64,000 nucleotides of DNA from Polyangia bacterium (GTDB lineage Bacteria > Myxococcota_A > Polyangia > Fen-1088), in the NCBI GenBank assembly GCA_036268875.1, contig DATATI010000091.1, forward strand, positions 77,513 through 141,512, written 5' to 3'. The stretch's first letter is position 1. Every line of letters starts with the position of its first letter. Below the pieces are notes generated by a model that saw nothing but the letters and a program-made list of their open reading frames with translations, ran no database searches and was not told the origin of the DNA. The translations under genes were made by a program, and so were the position numbers. Of this stretch, positions 54,629 to 64,000 are shown piece after piece.

Positions 54629-56026
54629 CTACGGCGACGTGCCGCCGGTGACCCGGGTCAGCGCCGCCGCCGCCACGTTCTGATCGAACACCGACTGCAG
54701 ATAGCGGGCTCGCATCTGGAAGAAGGCCAGCAGGGCGTCGGTCAGATCGCGCGTCTCGGCCAGGCCAACGGCGAAGTTCTGGGCCACCGCCGAGATCCAG
54801 GCCTTGCCGGCGCGCTCGCCCTTGTGCACCGCCTCGGTGCGGGCGGTGGCTTCGGAAAGCTCGCCGTAGGCCTTGCGCACATCCAGCACGATGCCGCCCA
54901 GGGCCTCGCTGCGGCGAAATTCGATCTCGTTGGCCTCGGCCCGGGTGCGGGCGGCACGGGCCAGCTTCGGTCCCAGGTCCAGCTGCAAACGCAGGGCAGC
55001 TGCTACGCCGCCGCTGAAGGAGTTAAAGTAATGGCTGTAGAAAGCGTTCTGCGGATCGTCGACCCCGCCGGCGTGGGCGTAGGTGGCGGTGCCGATCAAG
55101 ACCAGGTCCGGGTATTCGCGACGCCGTTCCAGATCCACCAGCGCCCATTTGGCCTTCACGGCATGGTCAAGCAGACGCGCCTCCGGGCGGCTGGCCCGGG
55201 CCAGGTCTTCGTAGTAGGCCACTGGACGCTCCGTCACCACGATGGGCTCGAACGTATCGTCATCGACGTCCAGGTCAGCCGGGGCCTCGGGGCCCAGCAG
55301 CGTGCGCAGGCTGTCGCGGGCCAGATCGCCCAGGCGCTTGGTCTCCAGCAGGCGAGCGTCCAGCTCGGCGCGGACGGTGCGCAGCCGCAGGCGGTCGGTC
55401 ACGGTGACCGTGCCGGTGCCCTTGGACAGATCCTTGTCGACCTTTTTTATGCCGTCGTCGACGTAGCCGCTGCCTTCGTTCAGCATGTCCAGAATCTCGC
55501 GGGCCAGCTTCATGCCGTAGTAGGCCTTGCGCACGTTCATGTCCAGGTCGGCGCGCGCGCCGGCTTCTCTCTCTCTCGACACGCTGACCCCGGCCTCGGC
55601 GGCGTGCACGCCGGCGGAGATCTTGCCGAAGTCGTACACCGGCTGGATCAGCTTGACCTCGGTGCGGGTGAAGACCTGCGACCAATTGACGTTGGTGATG
55701 CTGGCTTCGGTGTGGCCGGTGAGCGGGCAATCGGTGTTCGAGCCGCGGGAGCCATCGGCCTTGTCGCACTGGATGCTCGGTGACGGTGCCAGCAACGACA
55801 ACACATCGCCCGACGGCAACCAGTTGCGCCAGGCTTCGGAGACCTGAGCTTCCATGGCGCTGGTGGCGGCGTGCCCGGCGGCCAGCCCCGGGTAGGCGGT
55901 GTGAGCCGCGTCCAATAGCTGCTGCAGCGTCATCTTGCGGGCCTGCGCCGCGCCCGGCGCCCCCATCGCCAGCAGCAGCGCCGCGACCACCCCGGCGGTC
56001 CGTCGGTAACAGCGCTTCCCGATCAT
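54629..56026 (-). CDS. TolC-family outer-membrane efflux protein
   Basis: This 465-residue protein has a signal peptide (residues 1-29, ending GAAQA). Two long-helix repeat units of the outer-membrane efflux family follow: KMTLQQLLDAAHTAYPGLAAG, VKLIQPVYDFGKISAGV, LDMNVRKAYYGMKLARE and EIEFRRSEALGGIVLDVRKAYGEL. Its inner-membrane and adaptor partners are not adjacent. The stop abuts the stop of the convergent upstream gene with no gap. It is likely an export channel. Confidence 0.87.
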   Translation of the reverse strand: MIGKRCYRRTAGVVAALLLAMGAPGAAQARKMTLQQLLDAAHTAYPGLAAGHAATSAMEAQVSEAWRNWLPSGDVLSLLAPSPSIQCDKADGSRGSNTDCPLTGHTEASITNVNWSQVFTRTEVKLIQPVYDFGKISAGVHAAEAGVSVSREREAGARADLDMNVRKAYYGMKLAREILDMLNEGSGYVDDGIKKVDKDLSKGTGTVTVTDRLRLRTVRAELDARLLETKRLGDLARDSLRTLLGPEAPADLDVDDDTFEPIVVTERPVAYYEDLARASRPEARLLDHAVKAKWALVDLERRREYPDLVLIGTATYAHAGGVDDPQNAFYSHYFNSFSGGVAAALRLQLDLGPKLARAARTRAEANEIEFRRSEALGGIVLDVRKAYGELSEATARTEAVHKGERAGKAWISAVAQNFAVGLAETRDLTDALLAFFQMRARYLQSVFDQNVAAAALTRVTGGTSP

Positions 56027-56119
56027 CCCGTCCTTCGCATGGGGCGACCAATATACACACCGCCTGCGTGGCGAGCATCATTTGACCGTCGAAGGACTGC
56101 GTGTTACCGGCATCAACGA

Positions 56120-56632
56120 ATGTCTCGCCGAGCACAGCGCAGCAGCGCCGCGCGCCTGCACACACCCGCTGCCTCGCGGGTGGAGACGGCGCAGGTGGTG
56201 CTGCCCGGGCTGACCAACGTTCATGGCACCATCTTTGGCGGCATCCTGATGCAGTGGATCGACATCTCTGCCAGCATCGCGGCGGCGCGCCATTCGGCCG
56301 GGGCGGTGGTGACGGCGTCGATGGATCGGCTGCACTTTCTGCATCCCGTGCAATTGGGCGAGGTGGTGATCCTGCAAGCGCAGGTGAACTTCGCTGCCCA
56401 CACCTCGATGGAGGTCGGCGTGCGGGTACTGGCCGAAAACCCGGTGACCTTGGAACGCCGGCAGACCACCCGCGCCTATCTGACCTTCGTGGCCGTCGAC
56501 GACAGCGGCCATCCCCGGCCGGTGCCGCCGCTGCGCGCGCAGACCGCCGAGGAAAAGCGCCGCTTCGCCGACGCCCGCCGTCGCCGCGCCGTGCGCCTGC
56601 GCGAACGCCGCGCTATGAAGGAAAGCGCATGA
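56120..56632 (+). CDS. Hotdog-fold acyl-CoA thioesterase (YciA-like)
   Basis: This 170-residue thioesterase has NVHGTIFGGILMQWIDISASIAA, which contains the hotdog catalytic Asp. VVTASMDRLHFLHPVQLGEVVIL and RRQTTRAYLTFVAVDD follow. It should hydrolyse acyl-CoA to the free acid. A Ser/Arg-rich N terminus of about 20 residues is not conserved; I start at ATG 56120. Its stop overlaps the ygfZ start by 4 bp (ATGA). Confidence 0.88.
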   Translation: MSRRAQRSSAARLHTPAASRVETAQVVLPGLTNVHGTIFGGILMQWIDISASIAAARHSAGAVVTASMDRLHFLHPVQLGEVVILQAQVNFAAHTSMEVGVRVLAENPVTLERRQTTRAYLTFVAVDDSGHPRPVPPLRAQTAEEKRRFADARRRRAVRLRERRAMKESA

Positions 56633-57609
56633 ATGATCGCGACGCGCTGGGCGCCCTGACCACCGCCGCCGCCCGCGTCGACTTCGGGCCCGGGCAACGA
56701 TTGGGGCGGGCCTTGATCGTGGCGGCCGGCGCCGATCGCATTCGCTTCTTGCACGGTCTGGTCACCGGCAACGTGGCGGACACGCCGGTCGGCGGCGGCG
56801 TGCGCTCGGTGCTGCTGACCACCAAGGCGCAGGTGGTCGGCGACCTGCGCCTGTTCGTGCGCGAGAGCGAGGTCTGGATCGTGGTGCCCGACGGCCAGGC
56901 GGACGCGCTGGCGGCGGCGCTGTCGCGCTATGCGATCATGGACGACTTCACCGCCACTGCGCGCCCCGACTTCAAGATGATCGGCGTGCTGGGTCCGGCG
57001 GCAGCGGCGCGTTTGGCGGAGGCCGGCGTGAACCTGGGCGCGCTGGCGGCGGCGCCGCTCTTCGCCCACGCCAGCGTCGGTGAGCTGTGGGTGGTGCGGG
57101 CGCAGGAGCTCGGCGCCGCCGGCTTCTTGCTCGCCGGCGCGCCCACAATCGTTGACGCCGTCGATGCGCGATTGGCGGCAGCCGGCGTGCCATCGTTGCC
57201 GCCCGCGTTGGCCGACGCCGCTCGCGTCGCCGCCGGCGAGCCGCTGTGGGGCGCGGAGATCACCGGCGACTACTTTCCCATGGAGGTCGGTCTGGGCAGC
57301 GCCATCGATTACACCAAGGGCTGTTTTCTTGGCCAAGAACCGATCGTGCGCATTCGCGACCGCGGCCACATCAACTGGCGGCTGGTGGGTCTGGACGTCG
57401 GCGCAGCGGTGGATCCGGCGCCCGGCGACGCCCTGGAAGCCGACAGCAAACCCAAGGCCGGCCGGGTGACCAGCGCGGCGCGCCTTCCCGGCGGGCGCGG
57501 GGTGGCGCTGGCGGTTCTGCACGTCAGCGTTCCGGTGGGCGCGGCGATCCGGATCAAGCACGGCGAAGAGGCGCTGCCGGCCACCGTGCGCGCCGACGCC
57601 GGTTCTTGA
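56629..57609 (+). CDS. ygfZ: Folate-binding protein YgfZ
   Basis: This 326-residue GcvT-fold tetrahydrofolate protein helps maintain Fe-S cluster enzymes. The signature KGCFLGQEPIVRIRDRGH near residue 231 contains the conserved Cys, preceded by GDYFPMEVGLGSAIDY. The N-terminal FLHGLVTGNVAD and the linker features match the family. It is translationally coupled to the thioesterase. The TGA stop lies inside the promoter of the next small gene. Confidence 0.9.
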   Translation: MNDRDALGALTTAAARVDFGPGQRLGRALIVAAGADRIRFLHGLVTGNVADTPVGGGVRSVLLTTKAQVVGDLRLFVRESEVWIVVPDGQADALAAALSRYAIMDDFTATARPDFKMIGVLGPAAAARLAEAGVNLGALAAAPLFAHASVGELWVVRAQELGAAGFLLAGAPTIVDAVDARLAAAGVPSLPPALADAARVAAGEPLWGAEITGDYFPMEVGLGSAIDYTKGCFLGQEPIVRIRDRGHINWRLVGLDVGAAVDPAPGDALEADSKPKAGRVTSAARLPGGRGVALAVLHVSVPVGAAIRIKHGEEALPATVRADAGS

Positions 57610-57634
57610 CAGTGCGGGCGCGAACCTGTATTCC
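57606..57634 (+). promoter_or_regulatory. Candidate promoter for the small basic protein
   Basis: TTGACA at 57606-57611 (overlapping the ygfZ stop) and TATTCC at 57629-57634 are spaced by 17 nt. Initiation would fall around 57641, only about 3 nt before the ATG at 57644, implying a leaderless or near-leaderless transcript. Confidence 0.6.
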
Positions 57635-57643
57635 CGCCCAGCC

Positions 57644-57802
57644 ATGGGAAGACGAGACAACCGCCGTTCGATGAAGATGCGCCGCAAGACCCGTCAGCGG
57701 AAGCTGAAGGCGCGCGTGGCCCGCAAGCGCAGCGCCAAGCGTGTCACCAAGGCCGCCCCGGCGGCCGCCAAGCCCCGCAAGAAAGCCGCCGCGAAGGAAT
57801 AG
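57644..57802 (+). CDS. 52-residue highly basic small protein
   Basis: The protein reads MGRRDNRRSMKMRRKTRQ and onward, with about 25 Lys or Arg residues and a tail of KAAPAAAKPRKKAAAKE. The tail resembles the histone-H1-like Lys/Ala/Pro tails of bacterial nucleic-acid-binding proteins; the first half is Arg-rich like ribosomal or rRNA-binding peptides. No signal peptide is visible. It has its own promoter and sits between ygfZ and mutS. Codon use keeps G or C at third positions throughout. It probably binds RNA or DNA; the family is unknown to me. Confidence 0.72.
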   Translation: MGRRDNRRSMKMRRKTRQRKLKARVARKRSAKRVTKAAPAAAKPRKKAAAKE

Positions 57803-57824
57803 GGGGCGCGCCCGCCGCGCATAA

Positions 57825-60518
<2,694 letters not shown>

Positions 60519-60548
60519 CCGCGAACATAATTTGGTAACGGGAGTGTC

Positions 60549-61334
60549 GTGTCACCGGCTGGTCTGATTCGCCGCCTTATCCCATTGATGGTCGTCGCAG
60601 CGGTGGCCGCTGGGTTCGGGCCTGCGCGCGCCGCCAGCGCCGCACGCAGCGTCCGCCCGAAGCGACCGCGCACCACCACGGTCGAACTTTTTCAGGTGAA
60701 CCGCCACGAGACGATGCAACTCAAGCTGCGCGACGAACGCGGCCGCACCGTTCGCGGCCCGCAGAAACGCTTCGATCGGTTCTTGCGCTGCCATTACACC
60801 AACCAGCAGCACGCCATGAACCCGCGCCTCATGACCTTGCTGTACAGCACCGGTCGGCACTGGCCCGGGCACCGGCTGGAGGTGGTCTCCGGTTATCGTC
60901 ACCCGTCGGTGGCCAAGAACCCTCGCAGCCCGCACATGAAGGGTCTGGCCTGCGACTTTCGCGTGGTGGGGGTGTCGAACACGCAGCTACGTGACTACCT
61001 GCGCAGCACGTACCAGAAGGTCGGCGTCGGCTACTACCCCAACTCGTCGTTCGTGCATCTCGACGTCCGCAAGGATCGCTCGGCGTTCTGGATCGACTAC
61101 TCGGGGCCGGGCGAACGGGCGATCTATTCGGAGAATCCCAACCAGGATCTGAAGTCGGGCCGGGCAGAGAACTATCATCCCACCAAGATCGACGAAGCCT
61201 GGCTGAACGAAGAGCCGCCCGACAATGATCACTCGCCGGCGCCGGGGGCCGTGGTGCCGTCCGCCGAGCCCACCGGGCAACCGGCAGCGCCCCCGCGCAA
61301 CGATCGGCCGTCCGCCGGCGAGCCCTCCGAGTAG
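60549..61334 (+). CDS. DUF882 (M15-like) murein peptidase
   Basis: This 261-residue exported protein has a signal peptide (residues 1-30). In the catalytic domain, VSGYRHPSVAKNPRSPHMKGLACDFRV contains the His and Asp zinc ligands, and SSFVHLDVR supplies the second His with its partner Asp. This matches DUF882/YcbK (MepK), which cleaves peptidoglycan cross-links. A Pro-rich tail (about 225-261) follows. GTG start with GGGAG 5 nt upstream. Confidence 0.86.
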   Translation: MSPAGLIRRLIPLMVVAAVAAGFGPARAASAARSVRPKRPRTTTVELFQVNRHETMQLKLRDERGRTVRGPQKRFDRFLRCHYTNQQHAMNPRLMTLLYSTGRHWPGHRLEVVSGYRHPSVAKNPRSPHMKGLACDFRVVGVSNTQLRDYLRSTYQKVGVGYYPNSSFVHLDVRKDRSAFWIDYSGPGERAIYSENPNQDLKSGRAENYHPTKIDEAWLNEEPPDNDHSPAPGAVVPSAEPTGQPAAPPRNDRPSAGEPSE

Positions 61335-61419
61335 GGCAGCGGCGGCGCGGCCCCCTGATTTTCCGGTGTTATGTGTTAGTGTCACCGCTTCGCGATCGAT
61401 TGGCCTGAAGGAGGATTTG

Positions 61420-62472
61420 ATGCGGACATTGGGAGCTGCTGTTCTTGCGCTCGGTCTAGTTGCCGGCGTGGCGCCGGTTCAGGCAGCGGGCAAAGCGGCC
61501 AAGGGTGGCGGCAACACCACCACCGCCGAAGTGAACAAGCTCAAAGTGGTGCGCCTGGGCGATGCCGCCGCCGGTCTGTTCAAGTGGGGCGATAGCCCCG
61601 ACCAGGTGGTGGCCGCGCTCCGCTCGGCCATCGAGGCCCGTTACCAGCCGCGCATGAAAGAAGCGACCGCCGATCCCGGCATGCAACAGCGCATCCGCGG
61701 CGAGATGAACCGCGAGATGGATAACGTCACCAAGAGCGTCACCAAGTTCGACGGCCAGAAGACCGGCTGGGACGTCTCGATCATCGGCCCGGAGTTCCAG
61801 CAGAACACCGGCGAGGCGGTGGTCCTGATCAAGGAAGAGATCTGGACCCGCTATTTCTTTTTCTTCGAGAACGGGCTCTACAAGATTTTCCTGTCATTCA
61901 ACAAGGACGCCATCGAGGGCAAGACCTTCGCCGACTTCGGCAAAGAGATGCAGGCCAAGTTTGGCAAGTCGCATGAGGTCTATCGCGACGAGAAGATGAA
62001 GAACGGCGTGCGCCGCTTCCTCGACCACTATGAATGGACCGCCGGGCCCGATCGGCTGAAGTTGGTCGATCGATCGGAGTTCTACGGCGTGTTCTGTCTG
62101 GTTCTCTATGACGCCAAGATCAACGAACGGGTGATCGCCAAGCGCAAGATCGTCAACCCGCAGCGTTCGGCGCACGACGCGCTGGTCGAAGCGGCCACTC
62201 AAAAAGAGCTCAACGATCGCGACGCCAATGACAACATCATCGACCGCATCACCGGCAAAGAGGTGAAGAAGCCGGGCGAGGAAAGCCACGGCGACATCGT
62301 GGTGCCGTCACCGTCCCAGTCGTCCACCACGCCGCCGCCGGCCAAGGAGGCGGCTCCCGCCGCCGAGCCCGCGCCCGTGCCCGCGCCCGCCGCCGCGCCT
62401 CCGCCTGCCAAGTCGGCGAAGAACGGCAAGGCGTCGAAGCGCAGCAATCCGCTCGACGGCCTCGATCTCTGA
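61420..62472 (+). CDS. Secreted protein with Pro/Ala-rich C-terminal tail
   Basis: This 350-residue protein starts with a signal peptide (1-23, ending VQAAGK) and has an AAGGAGG ribosome-binding site. The body (30-260) is rich in charged and aromatic residues, with KEEIWTRYFFFFENGLYKIFLSF, a segment that resembles lipocalin-like or ligand-binding cores. The tail (about 280-345) is Pro/Ala/Lys-rich. No family is recognised. It is probably periplasmic or outer-membrane associated. Confidence 0.7.
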   Translation: MRTLGAAVLALGLVAGVAPVQAAGKAAKGGGNTTTAEVNKLKVVRLGDAAAGLFKWGDSPDQVVAALRSAIEARYQPRMKEATADPGMQQRIRGEMNREMDNVTKSVTKFDGQKTGWDVSIIGPEFQQNTGEAVVLIKEEIWTRYFFFFENGLYKIFLSFNKDAIEGKTFADFGKEMQAKFGKSHEVYRDEKMKNGVRRFLDHYEWTAGPDRLKLVDRSEFYGVFCLVLYDAKINERVIAKRKIVNPQRSAHDALVEAATQKELNDRDANDNIIDRITGKEVKKPGEESHGDIVVPSPSQSSTTPPPAKEAAPAAEPAPVPAPAAAPPPAKSAKNGKASKRSNPLDGLDL

Positions 62473-62656
62473 CGCGGGTTCGCGCGCGTCAACACCGCCC
62501 ACCGGGGCCCAGCGCCGATCGAAGCGACCAGCGTCGCGACGCTGAAACGTTTTTGCGCCGGCCGGGCACTGCCGAAGGTGGCAGCCCTGCGCCGGGCTAC
62601 CACGATCAGGCGGGAGGCGACGGGGGACGTGTGGCGCTCTGGAAGGACGGCCCCTT
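62473..62656. other. 184-bp intergenic region with hairpins
   Basis: It begins with the stem GACGCG/CGCGTC directly after the stop, without a T tract. Near 62567-62600 a stem CTGCC-GAAGGT-GGCAG is nested within complementary GC-rich stretches. It could be a leader for the next gene. No known riboswitch pattern fits, and I see no gene here. Confidence 0.4.
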
Positions 62657-63664
62657 ATGGTTTCGTTCGCCCGTGTTTTTCGTCGCGCCGGCTGCTTGGC
62701 CGTGGTGCTGCTGTCGGCGGCGCCGGTCCAGGGACGTCCACCGCGGCGAGCGGTTGCCCCGGCTGACGCCGCCGCCACCGCCACCGTCACCGAGGATCGC
62801 CACGCTTGCCAGACCGCGTTCATGGACGGCCGGCAGCACCTCGAGGCCGGTCGCCTGCGCGAGGCGCGCCGGTACTTCGGCGCCTGCGCCGACACGGTGT
62901 GTGGCCGTTCGATCGAACGCGAGTGCGCCGCCCGTCGCGCCCAGCTTGACGCCGACATTCCTTCCCTGGTCCCCGTGCTGCTGGATCGCGCCGGCCACCC
63001 GATCGTCGACGTTCAGGTGGCCATAGACGGCGAGCCGCTGACGACGCGCCTGGGCGGCCGGGCGTTCACCGTCGATCCAGGCTTGCACGAGGTGTCGTTC
63101 GACACCGGCGCCGAAGTGGTGGCGGTCAAGGTCCTGGCCGGCCAAGGTCAGCGCAATCAATTGGTGAGCGTTTCGATCGGGCGCGGGGTTGGCAAGCAGG
63201 CCTCACTGGCGGTGCTGCCCGCCGACAGCGACACCGAAGCCGACGCGGACGCCGACGCCGGCGATGCGCCGCTGGCCCCGACCGATCGCGCGGGCCGTTC
63301 GGCGCGCGCCGGCCGCGCGAAGGTTTCACTGGCAGAGACTGGTTCATCCTCGTCGCTCCCCCTTTATTTCCTGGGCGGCCTCGGCGTGGCCGGACTTCTT
63401 GGCTACGGCACGTTGGTCACCTGGGCGCGCGACGACAACCATCGGCTGCTCGATTGCGCGCCCGACTGCCCGCCGGCCAGCATCGACCACATTCGCAAGC
63501 TGTACCTCATCGCCGACGTCTCGCTGGGGGTCGGTGTGGCGGCGCTGGCCGCCACGACCTGGATCTACGTCGCCACCCGCCCGCGCCGCAAAGAGCTGGC
63601 GTATTCGCTGGATATGCGCCTCACCCCGTCGGGCGCGTTCGCCTCCGTGGGAGGCCGATTTTGA
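62657..63664 (+). CDS. Secreted/membrane protein with PEGA-like domain
   Basis: This 335-residue protein has a signal peptide (1-26, ending PVQG). A Cys-rich helical part (CQTAFMDGRQHLEAGRLREARRYFGAC) follows. A PEGA-like beta domain (VPVLLDRAGHPIVDVQVAIDGEPL, then FTVDPGLHEVSFDTG) continues to an Asp/Ala-rich linker near 200. Two membrane helices are near 237-255 and 278-300. This architecture is common in Myxococcota. The final gene overlaps its stop. Confidence 0.7.
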   Translation: MVSFARVFRRAGCLAVVLLSAAPVQGRPPRRAVAPADAAATATVTEDRHACQTAFMDGRQHLEAGRLREARRYFGACADTVCGRSIERECAARRAQLDADIPSLVPVLLDRAGHPIVDVQVAIDGEPLTTRLGGRAFTVDPGLHEVSFDTGAEVVAVKVLAGQGQRNQLVSVSIGRGVGKQASLAVLPADSDTEADADADAGDAPLAPTDRAGRSARAGRAKVSLAETGSSSSLPLYFLGGLGVAGLLGYGTLVTWARDDNHRLLDCAPDCPPASIDHIRKLYLIADVSLGVGVAALAATTWIYVATRPRRKELAYSLDMRLTPSGAFASVGGRF

Positions 63665-64000
63665 TCGGCGCCCGGCCACCCTCATCTCCGCTCAGGCTGG
63701 CCCTTCTGCTGTCGATGGTCATCGCTGGTTGTTATCAACCGGTGGACGCCGGAGCCGCGAAGGGCGGTGTCTCGCTGGCCCCGGCGGGCGCCGCCGGTTC
63801 GGGCGGCCACACCGTGGCCCTGGACACCCCGCCCATCGAACTTGATGAGCAGGGGAACACCACCACCGATCCGTGCGAGGCGACGCGCACCGAGTCGCAG
63901 GACATCCTGACGAACTATTGTGCACGCTGCCATGGCGGGGCCAGCGCCGGCGCGCACCAGGGCCAGCCGCCGTTCGATTACGTCCTGGACGCGGCGAAGC
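63661..64000 (+). CDS. Lipoprotein c-type cytochrome, N-terminal part
   Basis: A TTG start overlaps the previous stop (TTGA). The signal MIGARPPSSPLRLALLLS leads to the lipobox VIAGC. After an Ala/Gly-rich linker, DILTNYCARCHGGASAG gives a heme-c motif CxxCH at about residue 88. It is cut at the window end after FDYVLDAAK. It resembles planctomycete-type cytochrome-c domains found in secreted myxobacterial proteins. If TTG is not used, ATG 63715 would remove most of the signal. Confidence 0.72.
   Translation, partial: MIGARPPSSPLRLALLLSMVIAGCYQPVDAGAAKGGVSLAPAGAAGSGGHTVALDTPPIELDEQGNTTTDPCEATRTESQDILTNYCARCHGGASAGAHQGQPPFDYVLDAAK

Overview
The window is a GC-rich chromosomal segment (G or C at most third codon positions). 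It looks like a Myxococcota or other deltaproteobacterial chromosome. I infer this from several traits: secreted lipoproteins with Gly/Ser-rich linkers, an AgmX/PglI-like C-terminal domain on a von Willebrand protein, a MopE-type Asp/Cys metal-binding stretch, large lipoprotein metalloproteases, and many compact operons with 4-bp start/stop overlaps. I found no phage, IS element, integrase, CRISPR array, rRNA or tRNA. The window cuts hemE at the left edge and a cytochrome-c-like lipoprotein at the right edge.

Left part (1-6.3 kb, minus strand): a seven-gene sulfur-carrier cysteine biosynthesis cluster read cysK, E1-like enzyme, thrC, CysO-like sulfur carrier, degenerate E1-like protein, cysM, JAMM protease, followed by hemE. 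The two E1-like proteins are complementary halves. One has an intact ATP-binding site but lacks the N-terminal arginine segment; the other keeps that segment but has lost the ATP site. This suggests a heterodimeric, eukaryote-like E1 and is the most interesting object in the window. A 578-bp intergenic stretch with a perfect 31-bp inverted repeat lies upstream.

6.8-19 kb: a CoA-binding protein, a tandem Cys-motif protein and a VIT/vWA protein; then housekeeping genes: a YciO/Sua5-type protein, rlmE, an orphan rplC with a consensus promoter, mutL, miaA, a HIT protein, accA, DUF1415, a Dabb protein, a lipoprotein and a DoxX-like protein.

19-25 kb (minus): a translationally coupled catabolic operon of aldehyde dehydrogenase, two class III aminotransferases and both subunits of a 3-oxoacid CoA-transferase. 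It diverges from an HU/IHF-type gene, which is followed by an adenosine-deaminase-like gene.

26-37 kb: secreted and envelope proteins. These are a truncated RND-like membrane protein coupled to a lipoprotein, an outer-membrane-barrel-like protein, a 1626-residue lipoprotein metalloprotease, and a Cys-rich lipoprotein followed by a hairpin terminator. 37-50 kb: a Nudix hydrolase, two divergent alkaline-phosphatase-superfamily proteins with Thr/Ser nucleophiles, a polysaccharide deacetylase, two glycosyltransferases, an atypical PfkB kinase and a large membrane spermidine-synthase-like protein; this looks like surface glycan metabolism.

50-64 kb: an ECF sigma/anti-sigma/DUF4097 operon, a metallophosphoesterase, secreted proteins, a TolC-like protein, a thioesterase-ygfZ pair, a 52-residue highly basic protein with its own consensus-like promoter, mutS, a DUF882 peptidase and several secreted proteins of unknown role.
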